From: Dicyema japonicum
Taxonomy: Eukaryota > Dicyemida > Rhombozoa > Dicyemidae
Direction: 5' to 3'
Assembly: GCA_011109175.1 (NCBI GenBank)
Contig: RDEW01000005.1
Span: 838,124 to 902,123 of the forward strand
DNA: 64,000 bases
A program made the translations under genes and the position numbers. The notes under the pieces were generated by a model. The model saw only the letters and a list, made by a program, of their open reading frames with translations, searched no databases and was not told the origin of the DNA. Positions 1 through 10,585 of the stretch are shown piece after piece (position 1 is the first letter of the stretch; every line of letters begins with the position of its first letter).

Positions 1-184
1 TCATGCCTTTACTAATTTTGTATTTTTTAAATATCTGTCTTTCAGATAATTTGTTCTTCAATATCAATTTAGCAATCGTTAATTTTGTTTCGTAGTTGAT
101 AACCATTCACACAGAAAATGTAAATAAACGTGTAAATTAAAATTATATATTTATTAATAAAATATAATTTTATTTACTTATAAT

Positions 185-352
185 TTCATTTCCCACAATT
201 TTATAGTGCCCCAAAATTTCCATATTTTTTATCGATTTTTCATTTTACTCTGCCAAAATGTTGGCCAATAAAAAAATGCCCAAAAATGCGGGGTGCCCCA
301 AAATCCGAGGGTACCCCACCCCTGGGGTCTGCCCAATTCGGGGTCTGACTGT
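185..352 (-). mobile_element. Possible pogo/Tc1-like DNA transposon terminus
   Basis: Read on the minus strand from about 352, the sequence begins CAGTCAGACCCCGAATTGGG and continues G/C-rich with repeated ACCCC and GGGG blocks before turning AT-rich. It sits next to a TA-rich flank (AATACAATA). A CAGTC(A/G)-ACCCC start beside TA resembles the terminal inverted repeats of pogo/Tigger-type elements. The other end is not visible, probably because it lies left of the window, so only one terminus supports the call. The 70-codon minus-strand frame here is a by-product of the GC-rich blocks and is not called as a gene. Confidence 0.4.
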
Positions 353-710
353 ATTGTATTATGATCACGAGGACGAATCTTACAAATAGCGATTGGGTAT
401 ATAGCTTTTGATCTCTCAATTCCAGGATCTAGAGAAGTCATACGATAAAAGAATCTGAAGGAGTAGGTTAAGCATCATGGTAAGTCATTCTTTACATTTT
501 CTGAAAGAAGTCACTGGGACTGCGCAGAGAATATTTGTTGCCGTGAAGGAACTTCACATAATTATCGACCAAATTGGGCAGTGGGATTTTTAATTATTTA
601 TTTTTTTTAATTTTTATAGAAATAATTAAAAAAATAGATTATTATTTAATTCAAAAAGTAAATAACTAACATTTTTAGAACACTACCATGAATTATCTTC
701 ATAGTGAAAA

Positions 711-2095
711 TTTATTATTTGCCGGCTTATTAAGCAGATTCCATCTGAGTAAAAAGGGGAATAGTTATGACTACACTACTCCGAGGGACCAGTGGAAAAC
801 ATATCTCGTGTATTTATATTAAGGGGGACCACCCTATTAGTAGAGGATGCTAATGGTGCTTTAGATTTTTCGGATCGGATGAGAGTCGGTGATTGTTCCG
901 TCACTGAAATTGATGTTGTGGGTCTCGTCGGAAATCATGAAAAAATTATACTCAGAAATGATTCCATCCGTGGAAGAATCGACTAAATGGGAATAAATAT
1001 TGAGTTGAATTTTTTTTCCAAATCTTAATGACTCATTAACTTTTTTTGTTTTCAGGATTCGATAAATTTTTAATATTCCTCAGTGGTGATTGATCCATTC
1101 AAATCCAAAATTTTAAACTCTGATTAAGAGAGGAATTAATAGATCTTTTTGCAGAATTTTTGGCAAATTCTAAGATTAGAGAAGTTTCCAAAATTGTGTA
1201 ATTCGATCTCAGATAATCTTGTACTTTCCAACGCCATATCTTGTTGAGAAAGAATTCAGCTCACTTATTTATTGAGCAATGTGCGAAATAAATGTAAAGT
1301 TTGTGTGGTGAATTGACTTTATTTGTCGAATCAAGCTTGATATTAAAAAAACAATGCACTTTCCGAGCTATCGCTCCCCTCAGGCAGAACACACACTTTA
1401 AGCAAAAAAAAGTTTCATAGACTCAGTGTTTTTATTCAGCCATTGGAGATCGGGACCGTTTCGTTTCAATCGCCTTTGAAATTTCTGGAACGGTTGGTAA
1501 AGGAGTGGTTAACGAAATTGGGAATGCGATTGCAGCCCCACATACAAAGATGATTTCACAGTGCTTGTAAATGGTCATCCTTCCCCTTAATGCCCACTGT
1601 CCCTTCGCAGCTGGAGATGATTTATTATTAACGTCTGTATCTGCTTCCATGCATTTATTAAAAATGTCAATGATTTGAGTAAAAATCAACTTTGTAAGTA
1701 TAATTCACGAGGAGCTGCTCTATACATTGACCTGAACTCAAAACTATTCATTGTCTCAAGAAGCTTGGACATCTGGCAACATTAAAGCCATGACGTACGT
1801 GAGACCAGTGCCTTCTTCAGTTGACCTCGTTTTTCGCCAGAGAGGCAACACTATTGATTACGTCGGCGGCACCATGTGACTTATTAAAGCTTTTTTAATA
1901 AAAATTTATTATATGCCGGCTTTTCGAGTAGATTTCCATCGCAGTCCTAAGGGAGAATAGTTATGGCTGCGGTATTCCGAGGGACCAGTCAAAAATTAAG
2001 CCATGTGATTCTTCAAGGAAAACCACCTCATTCAACGATCTACTGAAGTAGAGGGATGGTAATGATTTTTTTCGATATTTTCGGATTGGATGACA
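711..2095 (+). repeat. Diverged direct repeat pair (711-915 and 1900-2095)
   Basis: Both copies carry a GCCGGCTT...AGATT.CCATC block, then GAATAGTTATG, then CCGAGGGACCAGT, and later TTTTCGGAT.GGATGA at matching spacing. The CTCCGAGGGA-type block resembles the coding 3' end (ILRGN motif) of the RLE-type LINE seen elsewhere in this window, so these may be old copies of its 3' tail. The 64-codon frame at 792-986 lies inside the first copy and is not called as a gene. The remainder of 353-2600 shows no gene I recognise. Confidence 0.5.
1435..1600 (+). mobile_element. RLE-type LINE fragment (C-terminal domain)
   Basis: The plus-strand frame reads IGDRDRFVSIAFEISGTVGK followed by ...NEIG. This matches the region after the endonuclease core in the better copies at 15.8-16.4 kb and 27.5-28.3 kb, which read DRYRFTPVANESSGAVG. 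Only this short piece is recognisable and it is broken at both ends. The minus-strand ORF over the same bases is a shadow. Confidence 0.55.
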
Positions 2096-2633
2096 ACATT
2101 TCAAACGATCCCTCACAATTGGGTTCGGCATTCGTCAAAAGAAGTTCTTTCATATTGAGAATCCATTCTCAAAACCTACGGACACACTAACACCGTTTGT
2201 AAAGTATGTCTCTACCGCGTGGAGATTCGCGTAGTGAGTACATTATGTTTGCTATCCCTCAAAATGTATGAAGCTTTTTTGAAGCCGATCTTCAACTATA
2301 ACTCGGGCACAGAAGAATCTTAATGTTATAATATGTTGGATTCGTTACAAATAGAACAACTTCAATCCTTCTTATGACTGAAGTGCCAGAAATTTAGTCA
2401 TGCTAGACGCTTCTTTGAAAATGTTAAACGCCTAATAAGAACGTAGGAAAAGTAGGACATCATGTTACGTTGATCAGATCATTTACCAATCGAACATCAA
2501 TTCTAGAAATATCCAAATCATTTGGTGTATCAGGGTCAACGTCACATTTAATAATTTAAACATTTTTAAAATTAATAATATTTTAATAAAAATAAATATA
2601 ATTTATTAATGTCATATTTAAACTTTAAGTTGA

Positions 2634-4661
2634 ATGACAGAAAATAATATATTCGCTGCCCTAAAATTAGCCATAAATGAGTTACTCTCAGAGTCCGTTC
2701 CTATCAATGTTGAATTTGACATTGAAAACTGCAAAACCATGCGGCTTATAAATATCCTCGAGCATTATTTCTACTACGGACTCAAGAGCATTAGAAATTT
2801 AATCTACAGCATTCGAGAAGTCCTCTCTAAATATGAAGAAGGGAGTAGCGCGTTTGAGATAATTCAGAATCTCTCCAACCTGAAGTACTAATAATCTTTA
2901 TCTAGCACTCCCTTCGCCCAATTTCGAGCCTTCATAATGATCTCCCTTTTAAAGAAGCAGCTTTCATTTTTCTACCAAATTTTGATTTCTTCAGGAAAAA
3001 TTTCACAGTTTGTTTATTCTTTACTTTCAGTCCTTCCCTTTACGAAAGCTACGCCGTTTGATGACACAAGAGGCTGAGTTGTTAGACGTCATCATGCAGT
3101 CACTGTCCTGTGTGGACTTTACTCTGGCCATCAACGAAATGGACTTGAATTATAAAGTCACTTTTTGACCCACTTTTCAGCTGAAACCAATCGATTATTC
3201 ATATTTTATGAATATTAACAATTCCGGCATAAATCCGGCCAATTTGGTTTTGAGTGACTCCGAGGACAGCTCACGGAAAATAATGAATATTCTGAGTCAG
3301 AAGGACTATTTGGAAGACCGGATAAAAACCTTGGAGTAAATTTGAATTTGAGACTCTTTAAGACTGGAAGCTTTAAAATTGAAGGAAACGATCAAAATCA
3401 GCTCGATCCGACTGGAGAAATGTTCCAAGAAGGAGGAGACCATAAGGAAGATTGTGGCAGCGAGCGAACGGACATGATGGATTTCGTAGTCCAACGAAGA
3501 CGATTATCGAAACTTTTAAAAATATTATCGCGGTTCTCACTAAACGCTGATTTTTAGAATGAAACGGCCTACTCGAACGAACAGATAACAAAGTTCCATC
3601 GACAGCTTGTCGCCTGTCAAAAAGAGCTCAAAGAAAGCAGGGCACAGAACTCGGTAAGGATTTCTGAGTTGTACAACCTCATCCTAAATGACCTCATTTA
3701 TTGATGACTTTTATTCGCTTTACTTCAGATTATGGAAAATGACAAGAATACCGCCGAAGAAGCTCTCAAAAATCAAACTAATGTGATCATCAGACAGGGG
3801 GGTCAGATCATGGAATTGAAGAATGAAGTCATCAGTACTGCCAACGAAATTGAATCCCTCAAGGCTGACTTGATCGAAAGAAATAAAACCATTGAAGTCT
3901 AAAATGTGCTTCTTTCAGATTTTTGAAGAATCAAGGCGGGCCCAAGAGGATGAAATTAAAGGCTTAGAAGCTGGGATCGCCGAATTATCAGCTTCCGCCC
4001 AAAATAAGGAGATTTTGTAGCCTTTGATGTTATTCCGAAGGATCAAACAGTTGAAGCAAGAGCTCGAGATAATTGTCGAGAAGATCATCAACGCAGACAA
4101 GAAACTAGCCTTAGAACTCGAATCCAAGTAATCATGAGATTCAAGCTAGACAAACCACGAATGCTTTATATGAACAAGCAAAAAACGAAAATATTAACCT
4201 CCAACGGAACCTCGAGCTCTGTGAGGCCACCAATGTCAGTCTTAAAAGGGAGGTTGCTCGACTGTCTCCATTTGAAGAAGTATTCTTGATTCTCACCCCC
4301 TTAGGAGCTGAATTCACTAAGGGAGAAATATGATAGCTTATTGGACACGCATAGGAGGAAAGAAGCGGCATTGGTCGCTTTGGGGGGAAAGCTAAAGTCC
4401 CACAACCTCAAAATGGATGAAATGAATGATAGCACTTTGCTAAAGTCAGACTGGACTGATGATACCAAGCAGACGAGTTGCACGTTGTGTGAGGACCAGT
4501 TTACGTTGTCAAAGAGGAAAGTAGTAGCTTGGTTATTATAGCATCACTGTCGACGTTGTGGGTTTGTGTTTTGTAGTGAGTGCACTAACCATCGAGTCAG
4601 CCTGACCTCCTTTGCCAAGCCCGTCAGAATCTGTGACACTTGCTTTAGGTCTCTGACTTAG
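2634..4661 (+). CDS. RUFY-like RUN and FYVE domain protein, copy A
   Basis: RUFY proteins bind endosomal PI3P through FYVE and small GTPases through RUN, acting in endosome traffic. Exon 1 opens MTENNIFAALKLAINELLSE, the start of the RUN domain. A coiled coil follows, then a C-terminal FYVE domain with WTDD, CTLCEDQF, HHCRRCGFVFCSEC and RICDTCF, which supplies all Zn ligands and the basic R(K)HHCRRCG motif. Introns fitted by homology are 2885-2905, 3008-3030 (or 3012-3030), 3157-3180, 3336-3362, 3533-3557, 3654-3728, 3897-3918, 4017-4040, 4128-4149, 4280-4304 and 4521-4541. All are 19-27 nt except one of 75 nt, and all are GT-AG. The frame slips by one base near 3055, 3471 and 3503 compared with copy B; the rest is open. 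This is either a slightly damaged duplicate or an intact gene with base-call losses. The family call is firm; intactness is not. Confidence 0.86.
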
Positions 4662-4739
4662 TTTTTAATATTTTTGAGTATAAATCTACTTTTATTGAAC
4701 TCTTCTATTTTGTTCTTATTTGCATGTCTCTGAATGTCC

Positions 4740-5240
4740 TCATTAGAGGTACCTTATGTCCCCCTTAACTGAAATAGTTAAGACGCTACCTACCAGGATG
4801 AATGATTCCGTTCTGCTCTTCACCTTCTTTAAATTCCAAGAAACGCCTTGTCGGCATCCAAGAAAGATCTACTTTTCTCTATTTCACTGAAAGGTCACCC
4901 ACAATGGGGGATATGGATTGACGTGATGTTTGGAGAGAATGTGTTTCACTTAACCATGGAAATTTATTCTCTTTGTAGACCCTTCCCTTATAACTTTTGT
5001 TCTGAAAAATCCGCAGAAAACAATGGTCGCGGTTTTCCGCGTTTTCGTAAAAATACCAGAAAACTCATTTATGCAGAAATCGTACGTGTGGAAAAAAGAT
5101 CAATCAGCCATTAAAGATGACACCCCGATTGAGTCCTCTCGGACATTTTGGAAACACTTTTCGAAAATGGTGAGTCCGCAATTGGTCCATTCGAGGACAG
5201 TCTTTAGGTTGTTAAAAGTTGGGAGCTCCCAAATCCTTCT
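4740..5240. repeat. Interspersed short repeat, shared with about 55.57-55.70 kb
   Basis: GGGGATATGGAT, then GACGTGATGTTTG, near 4910 recurs near 55615 (TTGGGGATATGGATGAACGTG), each preceded by a CAC..ACT/CCCAC box. It also distantly resembles the middle of the 310-bp repeat at 21.1 and 49.5 kb (CACTCCACTGGAGGGG, GGACGTC). Two overlapping plus-strand frames (4848-5114, 5023-5247) lie here, show no domain and are not called. From 5250 to 5920 I see no gene. Confidence 0.35.
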
Positions 5241-5921
5241 TTTGTGATATTCATTCGATCAATATTGCACAAGTTTGTTAAATAACTCAGCCTAACTAAC
5301 TTGTAGGTGAGGTTAAGTAACCGCGGGAAATACCGGTCGTCCCCAAAGATTGATGAAGTTGACAGACGGAAACATATAAGTTAGGACACTTAAAAAGGTG
5401 ATTTGCTGTCATCTCTGAGGGAGCCAAATAGAACAAGGGACATTTTTCAAATAGTCTAGTGTATACACGTATGCTTATTTATTTTATTTAAGGAAATTCG
5501 AGGTCACCTAAAAGAAAGACGAAGAAAAGGTCAACCTAGTCTCCCAATCATGATATCATGAGTTTAAGGTGCTCTGTTTGCCCGTTGTAGATCGGAAACG
5601 TCTCCTCTCGAACTTTTATTCAATTTTCTGAGCCGATCGATTTTCTTCACAAATACTGTAAAATGAATCGGATTTCCATCTTAACAGAAAACACAGAGAA
5701 AACCAGCTCCACTCCACATCTATGGAAATTCCTGCTTGGGATTTCACTAAACGATGGTTTTTAGTAAAGCGGATTGGGTCTTTCGAATCTCGAAGTGCGA
5801 ATCTCCACGTGACGGAGACGTATTCCACAGTTGGAGCGATTGTTTCTAATAGTATATTGGTAAATAGAATATTTTGGATTAAAAAATATAAATTAATAAA
5901 TTAAATATTTAAATTTATTTA

Positions 5922-6547
5922 ATGTCGTGGGGATTCTCGTTGATATTTTTAACATTGTTTTTGGTACTTTACTTTAAAATAAAAAAGACATTGACTTCCA
6001 CTGTCACTGTTTTGCACGTGGGGTATCGTTCATGCTCAGAAAAGACGTCCAGTCAACTTGGAAAAATATCATATTTACAAGAAAGTGACATGGCCAGCAC
6101 GGAAATCAACATAAATGTCGCGTGTCTATTAATTTTAGTTGATTGACGACTTTGATTCCCCACTTTGTCTCGATTATCAGAGTTCTGGTGGAAACCTAAC
6201 TTCTTACCTTGTCCGACCGGATGGGGGATGTGCTGAGGGGATAAATTTCCGTTTAACGGTATCAACCGGAATTGTGACCCACCGTGACTTCTAAATATGA
6301 CTGTGAGCCGTCATCAGCGATGATCTTCCATTATACGGATGGGGGAAAGTAAGAATAGGTGGTCAGTTTAGGCCTCAGGTTGCCTTATATTTGGAGAAGA
6401 AGAAACTACGAGATGAGGAGAGACTGAGAAATCCACCCGATGAGAGATCATTCTTTCAAAAATATGTGAGTTTGTTATTATTTTTAGTGGCTCTACATTG
6501 TCCCCCCACTAATCTTTGTTGTTGTTTCTAATGTTATTAATGGATGA
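5922..6547 (+). CDS. EMC10: EMC10, ER membrane protein complex subunit 10
   Basis: EMC10 is a luminal/single-pass subunit of the EMC, the insertase for tail-anchored and polytopic proteins in the ER. The start MSWGFSLIFLTLFL is a hydrophobic signal peptide. The middle has IDDFDSPLC, SSGGNLTSYLVRPDGGC and FRLTVSTGIVTH, matching the conserved GG..SS.V..C and VVTHP region. The end has LRNPPDERSFFQKYWLYIVP, then a membrane segment, equivalent to the NPQEQKSFFAKYWMYIIP of animal EMC10. Introns: 5964-5987 (24 nt), one of 22 nt before LIDDFD, one of 23 nt before PQVALYLE and one of 22 nt before WLYIVP. The junction just after VTH is ambiguous (24 or 34 nt), so 10-15 residues there are uncertain. The protein is about the family's core length but lacks the Gly-rich tail. 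Confidence 0.8.
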
Positions 6548-6689
6548 CTGCTTATTAAGACTATTATTTGGCTTTTTTATTTTTCAATATTCCAAATATG
6601 TGGAAGTTGCACGTGTTCGTCTGAATGGCTGTTAAACATTCCCCCTTTTAAAGGAGTTAACTGTAAATTTATTTCCCCACATCCACAAT

Positions 6690-7740
6690 TTCTTTGGATG
6701 AGGTTTCACTGAACGCGTCAGGATCATGGGATTTTTGGTTTGGTTTTATCCTTTGTCCTTGGAATTCTTTCATTCCACATCCGAGTCGGTCGTCTCTTTT
6801 CTTCCGGCATTCGAGGGGATGTCTTTGAAACCAGTCCGTAAGCTGAACAGGTTCGCATTATTAAGCCGAGTGGTTACCCGATTGAGGTGGTGACGTACCC
6901 TTATTGCATGATATGTTTACCTTTCCTCACAGTGGACGAAAGTCACGTCATCTTTAATGTGAGCATGGACGATGTGATGGACTCAGGAAACATCAAAACT
7001 TGAAGTTCTGAGCCGGGTTAGACTATACTAATAATCGTCGAAAGGGAGGGAGCCAACGAACGGTTCCATACTGAGTAGTTGAGACAGTCGCATGTTGATG
7101 GAACCCCTATAAACTCGTATTGTGCTAAAAAGAACCTTCGGAAAGTGTCTATTGATGTCTGTAGGTCTTACTAAAACACCAAGTCAATGAAAGCTGTGAG
7201 CTTTTTTTCTGTGTAATCAGACAGTCCCATAGGAGCAATGGAAGACAATGGCACTCTGAGCGTGTTGTTTATGTATAGTTTATTCCGATATTTTGTTTTA
7301 ATTGCTGTCACTGCGTAAAACCCTGGTTCACGCAAAAAAGTTGTCGGAAATGAATAAGGCTATGGTGACGATCTTAGGGTGTCTCACAAAGACTTTATGC
7401 CAGAACACAGGCAGAGTTGTTGTTTCAAACGTACTTTTTAGGTAACCATCATTTGCGATCTCAATCAGCTGATCTTACACGGATAAACTAGATTCGCCTG
7501 CTTGTTGACAAATGTGTCTCCACACCCTATCAGTTTGTGTATCTTTTGTCGTTGGAAAAAAACACTCGAACTCATTTGAAAGCAAGGACAGATGATCGTG
7601 CACTAACCGGAGGAATGAAGGCTCAGTATCACCAAAATACCTGCCAATGTTTGAAACCCCCAGATTAGTTTAAATGCGGTATCTTGAAGGTAGTTATCAT
7701 GTTCCCTGAAGGGACTGATTGAGAAGGTTGATTACATCAC
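6690..7740 (+). other. Gene-poor stretch with one weak coding candidate (about 6726-7005)
   Basis: Between EMC10 and the hAT fragment the only coding-like signal is on the plus strand. Frames reading VLGILSFHIRVGRLFSSGIR and later GYPIEVVTYPYCMICLPF and VDESHVIFNVSMDDVMDSG can nearly be joined across a GTAAG...TTAAG gap at about 6838-6865, with a one-base phase mismatch. I do not recognise the product. From 7010 to 7740 I see no gene. Confidence 0.25.
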
Positions 7741-7794
7741 ACAAATATGCCAATTTTGCGAGCCATACTTTGTTCATCCTTTTTGTCGACCACC

Positions 7795-8106
7795 TTATTT
7801 ATGTGTGCAAGAGAAGACATCTGTGTCTGCATCAATCTCATCACAAAGCTGTTCAAATGGGCGCGAGTGATAGGCGTGTGCTTTGATGTGGTTAATAGCT
7901 TCAATAAGATCATTCAATACACTATCAAATTCCGGTGAAATTTTTCCGCTTGCCAACATCTCCCTATGAAGGATACAATGCGAGGATTTACTGTCAGGTG
8001 CAACTTCCTTAATCATAGTAGTCAAACAGCCAATCGTCCAGTCATGGCAGTAGCTCTGTGCATATGTCGACACAAAGGTCAGTTCAGTTGTCCTGGCATA
8101 AATCAT
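7795..8106 (-). pseudogene. hAT/ZBED-type transposase fragment
   Basis: The minus-strand frame contains SSHCILHREMLASGKISPEF, then NHIKAHAYHSRPFEQLCDEI. This is the signature of the hAT-derived transposase family that includes ZBED5/SCAND3-like proteins (CxxHREALAS ... NxIKxxALNSRLFxxLCxEM). About 100 codons of the central catalytic region survive. The expected next block (hTEVRWLSRG) is lost after CTHK and no N-terminal BED finger or C-terminal dimerisation domain is visible. It is a dead fragment inside a decayed region. Confidence 0.7.
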
Positions 8107-10125
8107 TCAGTGAGCAATCTTCATTAACATCCAGACAAGGACATCGCACATAGCATTGCCAGCCAGCCGAGCAATCACAACACGGGGGTCGCAAGACAGT
8201 GACTAAGATTACAAGGCGTATGACTAATCTTATGACAAATCGTACAAACTGAGATAAAGAACTTTAAAAACTGGAGACATGGCATAAATCGTGACTCGTC
8301 CTCACATTGTGCCAGATGCGGTGGATTCCAGTCTCAAAAAGTTGATCAGAGGAGACCAACGAAAAACGATATACAGACGATATTAGGCGAAATTGGAAAA
8401 ACGCGGACAGCATAGTCAGTTACGTCAAAGACAACACCAAATGTTTGAATGTCGAAAAGGCATAATGAACTAGCACTACCTGAGAAGGCCTCCTAGATCG
8501 ACATTTTGGTGGTCAATGATAGGAGACTAAAGAAAGCGAGGAGTAATATAATGACGGGATAAAATTCCGTGGACGTTTTAGCAGTTGCTAGCACGGAAAC
8601 GTCCATTTTCGTAAGTATGACGTTGTTGCGACGGAGTGTGGATTATTTTGGAGGTCTATACTCCAAGAATCTTGAGACTTGTTCCCCAGACATCCTCACA
8701 ACAAGAATCCCTATACTATCTCAATTTACGAAGAATACTAGTTATGGTTGTTGAAGACAAATCAGGATGGACGACGTTTAGAATTACTGTCTGATTCACG
8801 TGGCTTTGTGAACCTTACGTCAGATGACCCAAAGCTGCAATAAAACTTTTTTTAAACAAAAAACTGAGAGACTGTCTAAGTGAGGACTGACAAGTGCTAG
8901 AACCGATAGGAGGATTGTGAGGATCTGATCAATGGTTTCAGGAAGAGATCACAGATCCAGGACACACATAAAACTGGAAGAAACGTTCTGAAAAAAATTA
9001 AAAATGGGTCCAGGTGTGGAGTCCAAGCCTTATGGTAGGACTCAGATGTAATACCCTCCAGAAAACTCCTTCTCTAAAACCTAACTAGAACATAGCTAAA
9101 GAACATCAAGGACTTTCCCATCCCCATGTTCAACTCCATTGATGAAGATCATCATATGACAACTCTTCCCCCTATAAATGAAGTGATGTCTGAGACCGTA
9201 GGGTGTGCGATGAAAGTGGAAGAAACAGACCCACTGTTCCACCTTCTTTCAAAAACGGAATGGACTATTGGAAGGACAACCTCAGCCTCTTCCATGGATT
9301 AATTAGTTGTGACTGCTTGTGATGGTTAACGAAGGATTGTAAGTCACTGGTTAATAAATAAAAATAAATAAAGGATTTTCAAATAAATAAAATAAATAAA
9401 TTAAGGATTCACCCCTTAGTTAGTGAATCTCTAAAGAAGTTTTCCGTTCATGTGAAAGACCCTTCCCTATTGAAACCTTAGTAAGGAGTACTGATACGCA
9501 GTTCATTAAAGGATTTCCCAGCTCTTGACTGTACGGCGAAAATATGAGAGTGGGTGGGATCTTGAGAAGAACAAAGATTTTGGGGTTACTAAGAAGAGCC
9601 AGGATCACCTGATAACTGGGGTCCCTTCAAGTACGCAGGAAGGTGATTCATTATCTCTCCCAAACTTTCACTCTGTTCTCCACGAAGAGAATTAGAAACG
9701 CATAGAAGAGATAATTTCAATTTACAATTTTAGAAGATGGTTTTTTTCCTGCGACCACAAACACCTCTACAAGACTATACGAACAAATTTGGACAATCAG
9801 TTTCATCGCTTTTTCTCTCTCCTGCCTTTATGAAGACCAACAGACGGGTCACTTTTTCACTTGTGCTGATTCGCCTTTGATTTCCGTGTCACATCAATTA
9901 CACCTGACTGATCTCTGTGAGCGTCCACTCTGGTTGTTACTTTCTTTGCTAGTCACCAGTTTAGAAAGTTTTAAGAGGATACTCTGCTAAGAGAAGTTTC
10001 GACTTTTTGATTTAAAGTTTTTACAGTTTATTTGGAAATTGTTGGTTTTAAAGTTTTTTTATCTTGGAAATTATTGGGAGAGTAACAATTGATTCTGTTT
10101 AGTGTGAGGTAAGAAGACACAGGGT
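8107..10125. other. No recognisable gene
   Basis: Short frames on both strands (for example 8569-8754 and 9420-9608) have no domain, no plausible micro-intron extension and no homology to other parts of the window. An AAATAAATAAA-rich tract at 9350-9405 looks like a retroelement tail or simple repeat. Probably transposon debris. Confidence 0.4.
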
Positions 10126-10400
10126 TTTTCCCTCGAATACACCGAGGAAGAAGATAACAATTATCAACTAATGCATCCAGTTCCCACTGTCACATAAACA
10201 GTCCTTCCAATGTCACACAAGTCCACCTAGAACCAACATAAAAGGTAGAAGTCCATTCCTTGCAGGTTTGGAGCCCCTTCAGTCGAGCGATGGAGAGAAA
10301 ATTATCCTTTTATATGTCATCCTGGCACTGGCGCCACCTGAGACAGGTGAATCACATGCCACCACTCTATTAGAAAAAAGAAGAACATACGAAACAAACA
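10126..10400 (-). repeat. Copy 3 (minus) of a 310-bp interspersed repeat
   Basis: The reverse complement contains TACCTTTTATGTTGGTTCTA, GTGGGAACTGGATGCATTAG and CTTCTTCCTCGGTGTATTCG in the same order as the plus-strand copies at 21108-21430 and 49530-49828. A short hairpin (CACCTG-TCT-CAGGTG, at plus 10331-10352) lies where the other copies also have one. It is the most diverged copy. The 69-codon plus frame inside it is not a gene. Confidence 0.65.
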
Positions 10401-10585
10401 GAAATCTTAAATCAAGAACCCACATGCACCACAAATCATTTAGAAAAGTCGAAACATTTCCAAGCGTATTAGATTAAAAATCGGAGCAAATGAAATGTTT
10501 TGACAAAAATATTTGACAGTCACCAAACAAAAATCCAGTAATAATCTTACATAAACTAAAAATACTAAAAAACAAATAAATAAAA

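Noticed and set aside
229-441. 70-codon minus frame with GWGTLGFWGTPHFW
   Set aside because: Arises from GGGG/CCCC blocks of a transposon terminus; no domain and no splice context.
2885-2905. Double TAA in the RUN domain of RUFY-A, first read as a pseudogene mark
   Set aside because: Lies inside a 21-nt GT-AG intron also present (24 nt) in copy B.
4521-4541. In-frame TAG between the first Zn pair and HHCRRCG of the RUFY-A FYVE domain, first read as a nonsense mutation
   Set aside because: The 21 bases are a GT-AG intron; copy B has an intron of the same size at the same place.
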